Position numbers and translations under genes: made by a program. The notes beneath the pieces were generated by a model. It was not told the DNA's origin. It saw only the letters and a list, made by a program, of their open reading frames with translations, and did no database searches. Shown one piece after another: positions 15,446 through 24,908 of a DNA stretch of 64,000 nucleotides. Each line of letters begins with the position of its first letter. Position 1 is the first letter of the stretch. Origin of the DNA: Saprospiraceae bacterium (GTDB lineage Bacteria; Bacteroidota; Bacteroidia; Chitinophagales; Saprospiraceae); contig JAHBTU010000002.1 in NCBI GenBank assembly GCA_019638455.1, positions 1,212,501 through 1,276,500 on the forward strand. Reading direction: 5' to 3'.

Positions 15446-18427
15446 CTACCTGTTCTGGAAAGGCCCGTCACCATTTATTGAATATAGGAATGGCTGCGTT
15501 CCACCAATAACATCCAGCAAGATGCGCCCGTCTCTCTTTTGATAACAAGACTCATCGGTGGCATCGACATCCAGTACTGGCTTCAAATTGACGTCATAAT
15601 ATGTCGTGACGACTACCAAACTATCACAACCTTCTGGCGTCTTATATGTCGAAGCAACCTCGCCCACTTCATCGGGATGGCAGGTATATTGAGTAATGTA
15701 GGCCACCGGAATACTCGACGGTTCATAGTTGATGATAGTGGTAACGATGCTATCACAACCGTACTGATTTTGTAGAACCACCACTTCTTCACCAGCATTG
15801 TTTGGATTGCACGTCGTCTGCTGAAGCATCGTGCTGTCAATAGGCGCTTTTTTGCGTTCCACAATGTCAAGACTGTCGCAGCCGGATATGTTGACAAGCA
15901 AGAAGGTATCAATACCGACCTCGCTGCTTTGGCAAACCCACTCTGAGCGGTTCGATTGGGCAACGCCCGCCAAGTCATACAGTTTATTCACATACACCAC
16001 GCTGTCGCAGCCGAAGTAAAACGTGTCGCGCCCAACTTCCGACAGGCGGCACACAGGTTTGTTTTTTTCGAGGAAAAGGGTCTGTGTCAATTTTGTTGTT
16101 GTAATGACGGTGCTGTCGCAGCCTTGATAACTTTGCAGGACTTGCACAACAACACCTGTGTCAGCAGGATTGCAAGAGGAAGTCTCGATGTGTGTTTCGA
16201 TTTTGGGTAGGAACTGCAAATTAACCTCCACAATAGAGTCACAGCCAAACACGCTGGCATTCTGCAAAATAACAGTTCCTGAGAGGTTGTTCTCGTCAAA
16301 TACTATGGTGTCAATGACAACTATTTCACCCTTACAGACAGTTGCGTTGAGGAACCCGGTCGCCTGCGGAAGGGCGTTAAGCAATACGACTATAATGCTA
16401 TCACAGCTACCGGGACGAGGAATATACTCAGTGCCTGTAGGGTTGACGTGGTTATACGTTGTGCCATTTACCTCTATGCTCGCGCCGGGACAAAGCGTCG
16501 CCGTGAGCATTGTTGGCAGGTTTTCTTCGACATTCACTGGCAGCGTTTTTACACAACCTTGCTGGTCTTGTACCTGCACAGTGTGCAGTCCGGGAGTGGA
16601 CACGGTGAATGTAGGGTCAGGGCCGAAAGTACCGTTGTCCAAACTATACTGGTAAGTACCATTGCCCGTCACTTGAACGGTTATTTGCCCCGGTTGCTGG
16701 GTTGCACCACAGTTAAGCGGCGTTACATCGGTAGCAACTGAAAAAAAGTTGTCAGGAACTATGTAATAGGCCGTATCGAACACTTCCTCATCGCAAAAAG
16801 TGATGTACTTGCCTATTACCATGTATTCGCCCGGCTGGGTGATAGCCAGCACAGAATCCACCTGCGGCTGTTGGTTTAGCACTTGATTATTCAGGTACCA
16901 TGTCACACCACCATTGATGTATTTTTTTTGGAGGAAGAGGGTGTCGGGGCACTGGGCGTTGGGTTGAAGGGCGACTTCAGGAGCATAGACTATATCGAAG
17001 CCGGAAAAATAGCCATCCCACCCACGAGCGCCAGATCTTCCTAGTACCCCCACTTGAATTGGGCAAGATGAAAAAACCTTTAAGTTGCCTGTATATCCAA
17101 CTCCATCATATGTTACATAACTAGGGTTTCCAGTTACAGGGTATGGTCCAAATAAAGTTCCATTGTTGCCTGTAGTAGATATTATGGGAGGGCAATTGGC
17201 TTGTGTGATAATAAACAAGCTACCGGTAAAGGATAAACTTCCTATAAGGTTTATTTTAGGAATATTGTTTACTGAGGGTCCGATTTGACAAGATATAGGG
17301 GGAATAAAACTCATAGCCGCATTATTTGTATTTGTGCCACCCGCTAGTGATTGGTACATAAATACTGGCTTACTGGTTTTTACATACATATTCTGGCCGT
17401 TAGTATAATATGAGGGCGGAACTACGACATACTGCCCAGAATTAATGGTATATTGAGGAACGAAACTACCATTAATGAAAACTTCTGTATTGTCAGAATG
17501 AGCCACAACGATTGGGGTTTCAAGATTATTAGAAGTGTTTGTAAAAGATGCTGCTCCACGAGCAAGAATATATTCTGTACCCGTGCGCTCCAAAGGGGCA
17601 ATCTGGTCAATACCTATATCTTGGCCTGCATTTGGGTGATTTGCCCACCATGAGCCACAGTTAACGGCTATTGGTTTGCTAGAAGAAATCAAAGAACCGA
17701 TCAGCCCATTGGTATTCGCAGGATAAGCGTTCTTACAATAAACTGAAAGCACATAAGATTCGCCCGCATTCAAGGTAAAATTAATGACATTCCCAGGGGT
17801 GTACACGTCATTGGTACCTGTATCACCGTTTTGAGGCGCAATTCCGGGGTTATAGCCTGAAATGGAAACTTGTGTATTATCTTCAGTAGCCATTACGCCG
17901 ATAAAATTTGACAAACTACCTCCAACGCCATTGATGAGGTGCCCTACTCTAAAAATCTTTCCCAAACCGGCACCACCTTTTGCCGTTAACGAGCCTGCTT
18001 GGTCACCTTGTCTTACCCTAAGGTTTGCATAAAATCTCTTCGTGCCTTTTAGGATGATACCTCTATTGGTTAGCGGTTGATTCAGTTGATAAACAGGCAC
18101 TAAAAAGCTCGAATAATCAGTACCCCCAAGGTGAAATTCAAGCGGAGCGCTATTGGCAATTGTAACGGTTGAATCAATATATTCAAAACTTGCAGTGTTG
18201 ATATTGAAAGTCAAATAGCTGATTGTAACCTGAAATGATGTAGGCTCTGGTGTTGACAAATATAGGTATTGAGACACATTTGAAGTTGATCTGGAATGCC
18301 CGGGCGGAATGTAATGTACCGTATCCAACTGCCCCCAGCTCTCTACAGTAAACAACCAGCAAGCGATGAAGAGGAGGGTGGATTTAAGGAGTGCGTGAGC
18401 GGCGAAAGATTGGTTAATGTTTGCCAT
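15446..18427 (-). pseudogene. 5' part of an IS-interrupted T9SS surface-protein gene (IgGFc-binding-like)
   Basis: 993 residues before the stop supplied by the IS end. A signal peptide (LLKSTLLFIACWLFTVESWG) is followed at about 120-460 by a domain resembling the IgGFc-binding N-terminal family (VAHSDNTEVFINGS, then YVVVPPSYYTNGQNMYVKTSKPVFMYQ). Next come an Ig-like or PKD segment and, from about 650, repeated modules with the theme GCDSIVxV. The last residues GDGPFQN continue directly into the 14028-14679 fragment once the IS is removed. The stretch around 17.0-18.4 kb is visibly richer in A+T than neighbours, hinting at transfer. Intact, it would be a 1206-residue adhesin exported by T9SS. 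Confidence 0.85.
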
Positions 18428-18511
18428 GATGCCAAGATTTTGTTGGTAAGCAGGAGAAACCGCTCTAATTTAGGCGGTTTCTCCATGATTTTATTGATGT
18501 GTTTTTGAAAT

Positions 18512-19378
18512 TTATTCCACTTCGAGAATTGCCGACATGATGAGCGACTTCTCTCCGCCGGAGCGGGCGTTTTTCATCTTCAGGGTGTACTCCGAGCCTG
18601 CACTTCCCTTGTAAGTCACTACAGGGTGAGCATCGGTTGCGTCGTCTTTTTTAAGCAGTGTGCCTCCTTTGCTATAGAGGAAAAGGTCCACGTCAAAGGC
18701 ATTTTGGTCGCCACCGCCAATAATGGCGCTCAGTTTTGAAGAAGATAGCCGGATATTGGAAATTTGGGTAGACTTGCCTTCATCAAGCACACAACCGAAC
18801 ATAGCCCATTGATTGTTAGTGGACAAAAAACCCATTTTGTTAATCTTCTGGCAGAGAGCCTCCATCATCGAAAAGAGGTCGCTTAGAGCGGCTTTTAGTG
18901 TTTTTATTGGTATAGTGTACCCGGCATCACTCATTATCAGAAGACTGGCAAAACTGCCCGGAGTTTTGGTGCTGAACATTTTTACCTTGACAGTATAGCT
19001 CCCTGTGGTGGCAGGGGTGTATGTTACAAGTGGCGAATTGTCCGTTTTTGTATCCTTGGTTAATTCCTTGCCTTGAGCATCGTAAAGAAAAATGTCGAGG
19101 TCTGTCACGTCATCGTCGCCGCCTCCCACAAAGGCATAAGCAACACCGCTGGAGAGTTGGGTGGTGAAGCCTACTGTTTCGCCTGCTGACAGGTATGTAC
19201 CCATCATGCACACGTCCTTGTGAAAACCCATATCAGACAGGTCATTGAGTAATATGCCTTTAGCCACGACGTTGGCCATTGCCTGACGCATATATTTTGG
19301 CGGTCCGCACTCGCGTTGAGCCTTTACGGAGAGGCAAAAGAAGAGAGCAGGGATAAGTAAGAAAGTTGAACGTTTCAT
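18512..19378 (-). CDS. Secreted protein with two pre-peptidase-like (PPC) domains
   Basis: A 288-residue protein with a signal peptide (MKRSTFLLIPALFFCLSVKAQ). Two similar beta-sandwich halves each contain a GGGD...D(V/L)D(I/L)FLY motif, then a charged strand and a (S/Y)YT(V/L)K(V/M)K strand, the pattern of bacterial PPC domains. PPC domains usually sit at the end of secreted peptidases; here they stand alone, with no catalytic domain. The next gene on the same strand upstream (19480) is another small secreted protein, and a CHAT peptidase lies 2.4 kb away. The start at 19378 is fixed by the signal peptide. Confidence 0.65.
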   Translation of the reverse strand: MKRSTFLLIPALFFCLSVKAQRECGPPKYMRQAMANVVAKGILLNDLSDMGFHKDVCMMGTYLSAGETVGFTTQLSSGVAYAFVGGGDDDVTDLDIFLYDAQGKELTKDTKTDNSPLVTYTPATTGSYTVKVKMFSTKTPGSFASLLIMSDAGYTIPIKTLKAALSDLFSMMEALCQKINKMGFLSTNNQWAMFGCVLDEGKSTQISNIRLSSSKLSAIIGGGDQNAFDVDLFLYSKGGTLLKKDDATDAHPVVTYKGSAGSEYTLKMKNARSGGEKSLIMSAILEVE

Positions 19379-19479
19379 TTTTGGATTTTTTTGAAATGTG
19401 AACGGAATGAAGAATAGATTTTTTGGGGTTTGGGCATAAGGGGGCAGTAAGTCGTATTTGTTCAGGGTAAGGCGATGAA

Positions 19480-19950
19480 TCACCCACGCAGTTTCTCGAC
19501 GAAATTTTTTCTGACGGCTTGCAAGGCACTCATGCCTCGAATAAACACTCCTTTGAAATCCTGTGGTTTGGCGACGAAGAGCTCAAGGCTGAAGCGCACC
19601 TTATCGCTGGAAATGAAGGCTTTGGCAACTTTTGTTTTGCTGGTGGCGTACACACAGGCGACTTCGGATTTCCATCGTTCTTCCGGCGTTTTTACCGAAA
19701 TGACTTCTGTGGACATGATGCGAAAGAACTCTTGGTCTTCGGCATCGACCGAAATGTAATAGGATGTACCCTCGAATTTGAAAATCACATCGCCATCAGC
19801 ATCCACTTCCGGCTTGAATCCTTCGTTGGCAAGATACTCCTTGTACATTTTTTGGAGCTGTTCCTTGGTGAGAGGTTGGGCCGAAACGGCTGGGCCAAAC
19901 GACAGAAGCAGGAAGGCCGCGAAAAGGCTTGAATAAAGTGTTGCTCTCAT
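19480..19950 (-). CDS. Small secreted protein of unknown function
   Basis: A 156-residue protein with a clean signal peptide (LYSSLFAAFLLLSFGPAVSAQ). The mature part is alpha+beta (LTKEQLQKMYKEYLANEGF, DADGDVIFKFEGTSYYISVD, FISSDKVRFSLELFV) and resembles small secreted sensor-like or chaperone-like proteins that recognise their own precursor partners, but I do not recognise a named family. It lies 101 bp upstream of the PPC gene on the same strand and divergently from the sigma factor at 20208. The start at 19950 is set by the signal; the longer open frame to 20085 reads through non-coding sequence. Confidence 0.6.
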   Translation of the reverse strand: MRATLYSSLFAAFLLLSFGPAVSAQPLTKEQLQKMYKEYLANEGFKPEVDADGDVIFKFEGTSYYISVDAEDQEFFRIMSTEVISVKTPEERWKSEVACVYATSKTKVAKAFISSDKVRFSLELFVAKPQDFKGVFIRGMSALQAVRKNFVEKLRG

Positions 19951-20207
19951 AAAACTGGGTTTGAAAATGGTGAAAGGTTGTTTTTTTGATTTTGGCAGTA
20001 CATACAGGATGGTCGCCGGTAATGTGGGCTGGGCTATATTTTTATTTGATTTGCTCTCGTATCTGCTGCATCTCGTTTTTCTCACAAAAAATCGGAAAAT
20101 TTTTTTCAGGATTTTGGGCCTGTGTAACTTGCCGACCGTAGCAACTTCCGTATTGTAAATTTTTTTGCATAACCTTGTGATATTTTAAAAACGAGCCGAT
20201 ACGCTGC

Positions 20208-20846
20208 ATGAAAACAAACTTGCACCTCATCGAAGCCTATGTTACAGGAAACGACGAAGCGTTAGAGGCCCTCTTCTTCAAAAAAGGGTATTACGATAGT
20301 TGTTTCTTCAAGGCAAGGCGGTATTTACATAATGACTACAACGGCCACGACGCACACACCGTGGCGGAAGATACATTTCTTGCTCTACGAGAAAAAAACT
20401 TGCCGGAGCGAGTTATTATATTTGAAAGGGGAGGGCGTACTGAAAAGGGTTTCCGAAATTATATGCTCACTATTGCCCAGAATAAGGCAAATGACTTGGG
20501 TTCGGATGCATTGAAAAAACCAGTCTCCTTGCCTAAAGATATTGCAGATAAACCAGAGGAAGCGGCTTTGCCAAATGGGGAAGACGAATCGCACCCATCA
20601 GAATTGCTCTTTCAGCAAGCCAAAAAAGTGGATGATTGTGCCGAATCAATGAAAGAAATCGAGGCAACTAATCCTGTAGAAAGAGGACGAAGACCGCTTG
20701 ACAGCGAGTTCCTTGAGGTGTGGCGCTTGGTAGGAGACTATGACAATGGGCCTCTCCGTGACGAATTTGGCCTAACTGACGAACAAATCAGAGTGACCAA
20801 ACAGCGCATTATGCGCCGGCTTCGGCGCTGTTTAGGCATTGATTAA
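20208..20846 (+). CDS. Sigma-70-like RNA polymerase sigma factor, divergent
   Basis: A 212-residue protein with a sigma region-2-like half (ARRYLHNDYNGHDAHTVAEDTFLALREKN, then KGFRNYMLTIAQNKANDL) and a C-terminal HTH (LRDEFGLTDEQIRVTKQRIMRRLRRCLG). A 60-residue acidic linker with no clear homology separates them. It fits the loosely conserved sigma factors that Bacteroidota pair with a following membrane protein. The stop is 13 bp before the ATG at 20860, so the next gene should be co-translated. It probably acts as a local regulator of the surrounding CHAT and secreted-protein genes. Confidence 0.7.
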   Translation: MKTNLHLIEAYVTGNDEALEALFFKKGYYDSCFFKARRYLHNDYNGHDAHTVAEDTFLALREKNLPERVIIFERGGRTEKGFRNYMLTIAQNKANDLGSDALKKPVSLPKDIADKPEEAALPNGEDESHPSELLFQQAKKVDDCAESMKEIEATNPVERGRRPLDSEFLEVWRLVGDYDNGPLRDEFGLTDEQIRVTKQRIMRRLRRCLGID

Positions 20847-20859
20847 ACCTTTTTATGCT

Positions 20860-21807
20860 ATGCAACAAGCTGACGATACACAAAACATTACCCATGAACA
20901 TCTGCTGCGGTATGTTTTCCGGCAGCTTTCTCCAGAGGAAGAGTCAAGAATAGAGGATTTTCTTGACTCTAATCCTCATGAAGCGGACATTGTGGAAGGC
21001 ATATTGCAGTTTTGCAAGGAGCGAGGCATTCGTAATCGAGAATCCTTTGAAGAAGTGTGGAGGGAGCAACAAAGGGGTGTTCAAGAACGCATCCAAAAAA
21101 GAATAAAACAACTTGATATATCGTCTACTGGATACTCGGCACGATTCAATAAGTGGGGATGGGCTGCTGTCTTGTTTTCAATAATCATTTCAGGAGCAAT
21201 CGGGTTTAGGGCCGGAAAAACGAGCGCTATACAAGAAATACAAAAAATGCAGCAGCAAAATGCTGGCCGAGACTCATCCATCGCAGCACTGAAACAAGAT
21301 GTTGCGATGTTGTACTCCATAATGGATGCAAACAAGCGATATTTGGATTCCATCACAGGGTCCGATAAAACAGGACCATTGCCAAAGCGATGCCGGATTG
21401 ACCCTAGCGAGCGGAAAAAGTGGTTTGGCCGATTCATAGCCTTCGAGACCAGTCTGCTCACCTCCGCCGGAGAAAGTGAATCATACAATTGGCGAGATCC
21501 TTTTTTGGAGAAAAAAGACTGGATAGTGATTCAGTTGTTACAAGAAAAAGCAAACAAAGAACCCGAAGATATGGCCCCTAGAGAATATTATGTTCTTGGT
21601 GCCATGTATCTATTAAAGGCAAACTCCCCTGCTGATGCAGTTCATTATTTGGAGAAAGCTGGGGAGGCAGGGCGGCCCGATTACAAAAAGATGCTCTTGG
21701 CAGCATACCTCGAAAACGAGCAGTATGTAGAGGCAAAATCATGGGCCAAACAACAAAACATACCTCAAAGCCAATGGCCTATTGGTCTAACATCTTGCCT
21801 TGAATAA
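20860..21807 (+). CDS. Single-pass membrane protein, possible anti-sigma factor
   Basis: A 315-residue protein. Residues 1-90 are acidic and helical (HEHLLRYVFRQLSPEEESRIEDFLDSNPHEADIV), very like the cytosolic ends of anti-sigma factors that begin with a LxxYxxGxLsxEExxxxE theme. One transmembrane helix lies at about 99-116 (KWGWAAVLFSIIISGAIGF). After it come a coiled coil (120-165) and a C-terminal TPR-like region (LLKANSPADAVHYLEKAGEAGRPDYKKMLLAAYLENEQYVEAKSWA). The layout suggests signal reception outside the membrane and sigma-factor control inside. It directly follows the sigma gene and converges on the CHAT gene with a 7-bp gap. Confidence 0.65.
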   Translation: MQQADDTQNITHEHLLRYVFRQLSPEEESRIEDFLDSNPHEADIVEGILQFCKERGIRNRESFEEVWREQQRGVQERIQKRIKQLDISSTGYSARFNKWGWAAVLFSIIISGAIGFRAGKTSAIQEIQKMQQQNAGRDSSIAALKQDVAMLYSIMDANKRYLDSITGSDKTGPLPKRCRIDPSERKKWFGRFIAFETSLLTSAGESESYNWRDPFLEKKDWIVIQLLQEKANKEPEDMAPREYYVLGAMYLLKANSPADAVHYLEKAGEAGRPDYKKMLLAAYLENEQYVEAKSWAKQQNIPQSQWPIGLTSCLE

Positions 21808-21814
21808 ATGGGCT

Positions 21815-24463
21815 TTATTTCTTAAATTGCGCTGGTGGCCCAATGCAAATGAAATTTGCCCAGTAGCTTGGATGGGGTACTTCGTTAGGGTCTTTCAAGT
21901 AGTCACGTTTAGCTTGAGTAAGGGCTCTATCGGCTGGCAACCCTTTAAACAGGTACTGATAAAAATATTCCAAAAGCACTGATGATGGCCTATCACTGAC
22001 TTCGTTCATTGTTGCGATGATATTAGGGCAACCAGCATAGTTAAAGGCACGGTGAAGACCAATAATGCCTTCACCCTTATGCCCGACTTCATGGTCGCCA
22101 CGTTGCCGGGCTGTGTTACAACTAGCAAATACAGCCAGTCGCGCCTTCAAACGCATGGCATATAAATCCAAGGCGCTGAGCCGGGAACCTGCATCAGATA
22201 CGGCAAATGACAGATAGGATTGCTCCGGATCGTCATCAAGGCAACCGTGCATACAAAAATGCAAAAGGTCAAATCGTCGGGCGACTTCTTTGAAGTCAGC
22301 AATTTTGGCAGGACTGAACACTTCTGCGTTCCTCGCCATATTGCCCAATGTTTGAGTGGAAAAATGACTCAATCTTGAAATCACTTGTTTGCCGCAGTTG
22401 TTTCTGTTAGTTGTATCAGCAAACGAACCAATTGAAAAATTACCCCCCCTGATCTTCAATGCCTGCTTTTGCTGGAGATGCCACAAGGCGACAGAATATT
22501 GATACCCCACGACATACTCCTCCACTACATACTTATTGATGTCGTTTTGGCCTTTCATCAGTAAGGCTTCAAAAGGTATAGTACGCAGCACATTATCAGC
22601 GGCGATGACAAGCGTGTCGAGCGTACCCCGCTGCTTAACTGGGATGTCATTCAGCACTTTGCCAAGCAAAGTTTGGTAGAGCATTTGGCCCAAACCCTTG
22701 TCAAGACTACCCTCGTTTTGTAGCCAGTTTTTTCTAAAAAGACTTACATCTGACCAGAACTTGTCGCCCGAGGGGATGTCTAAGAACACTAACCCTTTAC
22801 TTTGCTTGGTTATCCATAAGGCAAACGGTTGAGGCGCCGACCAGACATATTCGATAAAAACGGCGCGGTGGTCGGGCAGAAGGTCTTGCTGCACATCTTC
22901 CAGTGAAGGTACGTCGTGATTAAAACGCTGGTTGTAATACTGCACGTCTGCCGGATTGCTGCTGGTTTTTAGCGCGTTAAAAAATTTCTGATACTCATCA
23001 AGGGTTGCTAACACCGAACTTTGTGCGCCCGACTTTCGATACTGAAACAACTTATCGCGCAGGGCTTTTTCCCGACAGCGCGGTTCGGCAGCACTGGAGT
23101 CGTTACACTCTGCCTCAAAAGCCGCCCTGATGTTTTGCCGGAGCACGAAGCCCTGACCTTGTTCAGCGTACTTAAAAGCCTTGCGCCAATATTCGTCTTT
23201 CTTTTTTGCCTCACTGAGCGGCGTTTCTTGATAAAGCAATGCAGCGATTCGAGCTGCGTTTGGATAAACCGAATGGAATCGGAGACGCTGCGCGACGACA
23301 GACGCTTCGTCAAGCAGCTCATTTTGCAACTCATTAAAAATCTTGGCCGCTTGTTCATAGGCTGCTAAACTTTTTTCCAAATACTCGATTTGGTGGTGCT
23401 TGTTGTAGTGGAGATGCAGCACCGCTCCCTTATTTTGCAATATCGTTATGACTAATTGAATAGTGTCCCCTGATGGCAGCTTTACATCCGGTGTAGCTAA
23501 TGAGTCATCGCTCGCTGCAAGTCCCAGCGGCCTGCAACTATTTATCAAGTCGGAAAGAGCTGCTTCGAAGTTTCCAGTTCGCGCATGAAGTACGGCACTT
23601 GATGAAAAGTTGGCGCAATTGAGCATATTAGGGTATTTCCACGGCCCATCGAAATATTGTTGTATAAAATTGCGGGAAACATCGTATTGCTCAGCCAATA
23701 CAGCCGCGTTCGAAGCATTGAGTAATGTTACTCGATAAGGGTTCCCCCCAATGCCAGAAGCAATATCAACATTTTTTTTGAAAATTTCCAAAGCCTTTTC
23801 CGCAGAGCCTCTCATTTCAACAGTACGCATATCGGCACGATAACTCTGACTTTGCAGGCTATAGGCAAAAGCCAGGTTGTTGGCTGCAGTTCCTTTCAGC
23901 TCGCCAGAACGAAAGAAACTAAAAAGGCTTTTAGTCTCTTCACATACTCTTGTTCCCAAGTCAACCGCTTCTGAAAATTTACCCTGTTCGGCAAGCAGTT
24001 TCACAAGGTTCGCTTCATTGACTAATCGCCCATCTCTCATGCCGAGTTCTTTATACAGGGTAATCGCCTCTTTATAGCTGGCCTCCGCCAGACTTTGGTA
24101 GGACTGTTGGTTATAGATATAGGCCTGCAAATTGTAAAGATCCGCCAGATACTGCTTGTGTGCGGCATCGCTGGGATTAAGGGAAGACTTGAGTACCTCT
24201 AAACGTTGAAGCGAGTTTTCAAAACGATTGTTGTTAAGGTCGTTATATGATAGCATCAGCAAGCACTTTGCCCTGCGCTCAAGAGCGGCCTGTCCTATGA
24301 CGGCAGCCTCCCGCTCTTCCTTGTCTAGACAAGAGGTGTCTAGGTTCATCGTGCTGCCCGTCTTGATGAACATAGTATAGGCATTCTCACAGCAGGATTG
24401 ACCTTTGCAACAAGCAAGGGAAAAAAATACTGGAAAAATAAGCAGCGAGAATCGTATCATCAT
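21815..24463 (-). CDS. TPR-CHAT peptidase, probable lipoprotein
   Basis: An 882-residue protein (start at ATG 24463). The N-terminus SLLIFPVFFSLAC is a plausible lipoprotein signal. A long alpha-helical TPR region (about 40-560) is followed by a CHAT (caspase-like) domain. The catalytic pair is present: His739 in LLHFCMHGCLDD and Cys782 in VFASCNTARQ (numbered from this start). The domain ends with the usual HPSYWANFICIG. CHAT proteins are cysteine proteases that act in cell death, defence or protein processing; a lipid-anchored one should cut substrates outside the cytoplasm. The partner sigma/membrane pair converges on it. An ATG at 24520 would add 19 residues before the signal. Confidence 0.85.
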   Translation of the reverse strand: MMIRFSLLIFPVFFSLACCKGQSCCENAYTMFIKTGSTMNLDTSCLDKEEREAAVIGQAALERRAKCLLMLSYNDLNNNRFENSLQRLEVLKSSLNPSDAAHKQYLADLYNLQAYIYNQQSYQSLAEASYKEAITLYKELGMRDGRLVNEANLVKLLAEQGKFSEAVDLGTRVCEETKSLFSFFRSGELKGTAANNLAFAYSLQSQSYRADMRTVEMRGSAEKALEIFKKNVDIASGIGGNPYRVTLLNASNAAVLAEQYDVSRNFIQQYFDGPWKYPNMLNCANFSSSAVLHARTGNFEAALSDLINSCRPLGLAASDDSLATPDVKLPSGDTIQLVITILQNKGAVLHLHYNKHHQIEYLEKSLAAYEQAAKIFNELQNELLDEASVVAQRLRFHSVYPNAARIAALLYQETPLSEAKKKDEYWRKAFKYAEQGQGFVLRQNIRAAFEAECNDSSAAEPRCREKALRDKLFQYRKSGAQSSVLATLDEYQKFFNALKTSSNPADVQYYNQRFNHDVPSLEDVQQDLLPDHRAVFIEYVWSAPQPFALWITKQSKGLVFLDIPSGDKFWSDVSLFRKNWLQNEGSLDKGLGQMLYQTLLGKVLNDIPVKQRGTLDTLVIAADNVLRTIPFEALLMKGQNDINKYVVEEYVVGYQYSVALWHLQQKQALKIRGGNFSIGSFADTTNRNNCGKQVISRLSHFSTQTLGNMARNAEVFSPAKIADFKEVARRFDLLHFCMHGCLDDDPEQSYLSFAVSDAGSRLSALDLYAMRLKARLAVFASCNTARQRGDHEVGHKGEGIIGLHRAFNYAGCPNIIATMNEVSDRPSSVLLEYFYQYLFKGLPADRALTQAKRDYLKDPNEVPHPSYWANFICIGPPAQFKK

Positions 24464-24572
24464 GGCTGAAAAAATTTTATAGGGCGAAAATAATCGCAAT
24501 GTGTGGATATTTTTCATCAAAAGCCTCTCTCACACAGCATTTTCAAATTTTGCCCGTGTACACTTGTCGGTT

Positions 24573-24896
24573 TTAGTTGAACGCCGAATACTTCCCCAGA
24601 CAAGCCCCAAAGCCAATCACGCCTACCAACAATCCGGCGAGCATCATGGCCTTACCCAAAGGTTTGTGATGAGTGCTGCCGATAGTCAGCACCAAGCCCA
24701 CAATAAGGTTGATGCCCGTCTGCGCTACAATGGCCATTGCATCCAGCAGGATTGGCCCATAATCATGTCCTTTGCCGATGCCCGTAACGGCCAGATAGAA
24801 CAGCATGATGCCAAAGTTGATAAGCACCACCTTGCCAAGGGGCATTTTTTGTGGAGGTTCGTGTGGGTGGGTGGATTGGTCGAGCGGTTCGTGCAT
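24573..24896 (-). CDS. Small integral membrane protein next to a radical SAM gene
   Basis: A 107-residue protein with about three hydrophobic helices (VVLINFGIMLFYLAVTGIG, LLDAMAIVAQTGINLIVGLVLTIG, AMMLAGLLVGVIGFGACLG) after a polar, His- and Pro-rich N-terminus (HPHEPPQK). It begins 12 bp after the radical SAM stop, so the two are transcribed together. It is not a named family that I recognise. Its membrane location and tight linkage suggest a partner or substrate-presenting subunit for the radical SAM enzyme. Confidence 0.65.
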   Translation of the reverse strand: MHEPLDQSTHPHEPPQKMPLGKVVLINFGIMLFYLAVTGIGKGHDYGPILLDAMAIVAQTGINLIVGLVLTIGSTHHKPLGKAMMLAGLLVGVIGFGACLGKYSAFN

Positions 24897-24908
24897 AGCA
24901 AGATATGG

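Larger units (their letters stand above)
14680..15450 (-). mobile_element. IS1-family insertion sequence, 771 bp, complete
   Basis: Both ends begin GGTAGTGTCATTTT reading inward, and the element is flanked by the 8-bp target duplication TGTTCTGG (14672-14679 and 15451-15458). It carries overlapping insA- and insB-like frames on the minus strand joined by a run of nine A. Length, two-frame design and duplication size fit the IS1 family. Removing 779 bp (the element plus one duplication) restores an open frame of 1206 codons in the host gene, which points to a recent insertion. Confidence 0.93.
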
